DNA of 64,000 nt from Hansfordia pulvinata (taxonomy: Eukaryota > Ascomycota > Sordariomycetes > Xylariales): NCBI GenBank assembly GCA_006538405.1, contig BJKQ01000007.1, positions 1,674,001-1,738,000 on the forward strand, read 5' to 3'. The notes beneath the pieces were generated by a model. The model searched no databases and was not told the DNA's origin. It saw only the letters and a program-made list of their open reading frames with translations. The translations under genes and the position numbers were made by a program. Positions 61,577 through 64,000 of this stretch are shown here, piece by piece. The stretch's first letter is position 1, and each line of letters starts with the position of its first letter.

Positions 61577-64000
61577 GGGTACGAGCGCCTCGTCCGTCTT
61601 CTCTGTGGGCTGGACTGGGCTGGGCTGGGCGAAGAAGGGGAAGGGGGGGCGTGCGTTTTCCTGGCAGCCGTGCAGCCGAGCCGGGGCGGGAAGAGGGCGT
61701 GCGGATGCGGGTGCGTTGGGCGGCGCCACGAGTACGAGTCCCCCGTCTTGCCCATCCTCTCTTTCTTCTCGTCACTGCCTTCCCGGCTGGGGAGGGTGTT
61801 GGAGAAGTAAAAGAAGAGGAAGAAAGAGAAGTGAGAGTGAGTGAAAAGGAGGGGGGTGTGAGAACATCGTGGGGTGTGGGCCGTGCATGTGTGTGTGTGC
61901 GTGTGTGTGTGTCTCTCTCTCTCTCTCTCTCTCTGTCTAGGTGATCCGCCTTATTCTGGGCCGCGTGAGCACGTTCCGCGCAGCAACAGCCTAGCATCCC
62001 CGTCCCTAACTTGTGCACGATTACGAGGTGCCAGGCATGAGTTTTACTCCCCCTGTCAGGTCGCGCATTAGCGTCTACTAGCGCGGACTAGCTAGAAAAG
62101 GTAGATTCGCGGTCTGAATAGTGCTTGAATTGTATGGCTAAATTCCCTCGATCATGCTACCTTATCCACTGGAAACCAATGTTATCGGCATCTGAATTCG
62201 CTCCATATATTCGTCCTGGAAAGGCTAGACTGTGTAACGGTACGCGCCAAGAGGTCAAAACTCACCCATGCGACCTCGTACTAGGTATACTCACGATACA
62301 ATCAAGAAGAGAGAGAGATGGAGAGACTAGCCACGCTTTGGGAGCAGCAGCAGAGGCCCGAGAGTCGAATCTGTACGGTGGCCACGACCGCTTCGGCTTA
62401 GCCGCCCTCAGCAGAGGCGGCGCGCCGTTCGCTGGCGTTTCCCGCCTCTCCTCTCTGGGACTCGGGGCTTGTGGCGGTTGCCAACCAACGGCGCCGCCCG
62501 TCCCTCCGTCCGTTTGTCCGTCTGTCCGTCCGTTGGTTCGTTGGTCTGTTCGTTGGTCTCTCTACTCGTACTCGTGTATGGAGTTAGCCCAGGCCCTACG
62601 CTTCTTGATGACCCTCCCTCCCTCTCCTCTCTCTTGTTCTCTCTCTCTCTCTCTGTGTCCTTCCCACAGCACCGGTAGCTCGGGTCTAGATGCGGCACAT
62701 AAGCCGCCTCTTTCCCAAAGGGCTGGCTTGACGATCGGGCCCGAGGGCGGCGCGTGAAATGCGAGCATCATCCCTCCCGAGAGCCCAGGCTCTTCTGCCC
62801 ACCGCAGCGGCGTCGAGGCCCAGACCAGCAACGCGACTAGGTCGGCGCCACGGGTAAGAAGGAGAGCAAGGAGCAAGAGGAAGCAGGGTATGCAAGCTGG
62901 TAAAAGTGTTCACATACGGATATGTGTCTGTGTCTCTGTGTGGGAGAAGAGAAGCCATCTTCAGAGTCAGGTGAGCAGGAGTCGGAGGCTACGACCAGCC
63001 CGTACATCCGGACAAACTTCTACGACCCTTATAAACTTGATGAAGATGGCGATGCTGATGATGATGATGACGATGACGATTGATGATGAGAGAGGAAAGG
63101 CTCGTCGAGCGAACCGGTCCACGACCGGCGCCGTGCGTCGGGCCCCTCCTCTCCCGAGCTGGGTTTAGAGCGGGCCCGACCGAGTGGGCAAGGGGGAGAA
63201 TAACGGTGGCCTACCGGATCCCGCCCGCCGCCCGCCTGGTGAGAGACACTGGCCTCTTGGCCTTGCCTTGCCTGTTACTCGTAGAGAGAGAGAGAGAGAG
63301 TTACGCATATTAGAGAGACAAACGGGGTCATGCTTTCGCTCGATCGGAAACGCCGCCCACTCCATCCAAGGTTTGTGGCAGCCGGCGTGGCTGTTGATGG
63401 ATGTGTGCTGCATCTCCGCCGGCCGAGAGAGACAGAGACTTGCTTGCTGTCCACTGATGTACGCGTAGCCCACTACCGCTTCCCCATCCGGACACGATGA
63501 GATGCGATGGTCCTCTCTCGCTTACTCACTCATACACAGACTCCCCCCCCTCTTTCTCTCTCTCTTTCTCTCTGCTCGGCAGCGAGACGAGACAAAATCC
63601 AGACAGGTCAAGACACGACCAAATGACCAAGGATGCCGGCGAGAACAGACCCCAGGAGTCGGCATTGGCTACTGGTAAAGCCGGAGACGGACGAGCCACC
63701 CATGATCCTGGCGTCCCGGCATTTGCTCCTCTATTGTTTCTACGAGTATAGCCCGATGACCAATCTCTACTTACGGTTTCTCCCCCCCTTCGCGGGTGGT
63801 CCAGCCTCGTAGACCCTGGGCCGGCAGCCCCAAACGACGTGTTACATCAGCCTTCCCAGCTTCAGCTGCCCTTTCCCCCCCACGGACTCTGGCTCGTGCA
63901 CTCGCTCGTCCGTGCTGTTGTGGGATAAACCCATCCGGAGCAAGCCTCGTGCCGTGTCGACGACAACAACGAGGAGGAGGACGGCTGTGAGGCGAGCCGG

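Larger units (their letters stand above)
59367..64000. other. gene-free stretch at right edge, upstream of the Myb gene
   Basis: No coding sequence was recognised. It contains a (GGTAGC)5 repeat (about 59935-59963), a CCG/GCC trinucleotide array (61529-61573), a CT array (61913-61934) and TACTCGTA octamers at 60137, 60494, 60703, 60726, 61111, 62563, 63276 and 63741. Its first part is likely the long promoter or leader of the FlbD-like gene. Confidence 0.5.

Overview
The window is nuclear DNA of a filamentous ascomycete, most likely a Sordariomycete. Base composition is GC-rich, introns are few and short (55-194 nt, GT-AG with CTAAC/CTGAC-like branch sites), and the gene set is typical: an ECM14-type pseudo-carboxypeptidase, a fungal Sec7-PH Arf exchange factor, SRP72, an NCBP3-like cap-binding protein, a C2H2+Zn2Cys6 regulator, an NmrA-like reductase and a FlbD-like Myb protein. 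I cannot fix genus or order from sequence alone.

Layout. 1-2278 has no gene. 2279-2916 (-) is an MGST3-type MAPEG protein and 4860-6500 (-) is ECM14. After a 4 kb spacer, 10537-15171 (+) is a large Sec7/PH protein, 16089-18198 (+) is SRP72 and 19252-19845 (+) a small secreted protein. A C2H2/Zn2Cys6 transcription factor (20182-23003, -, five exons, one GC-AG intron) is divergent from an NmrA-like oxidoreductase (23887-24828, +). Their shared 0.88 kb promoter holds eight copies of ATCCCAC. A secreted protein of unknown function lies at 25062-26408 (-). After 6.7 kb of spacer come a His/Cys-rich coiled-coil protein (33162-35178, +), the NCBP3-like gene (36431-37934, +) and an uncharacterised coiled-coil protein (39705-41565, +). 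From 41.6 to 58.1 kb lies a gene desert full of microsatellites and very long G/C homopolymers. A FlbD-like R2R3 Myb gene follows (58113-59366, -), then another gene-free stretch to the end. There is no obvious operon-like pathway. The only pair that looks functionally linked is the regulator and the divergent reductase.

Three things stand out. First, five genes need a -1 reading-frame change (one base missing) at a total of 10-11 places, usually at short C/G runs, which suggests systematic sequence undercalling or real decay. Second, the octamer TACTCGTA (either strand) occurs at least 47 times by hand count, almost only between genes. Third, a 730 bp block (38553-39282) has only three CpG dinucleotides in an otherwise CpG-rich sequence.
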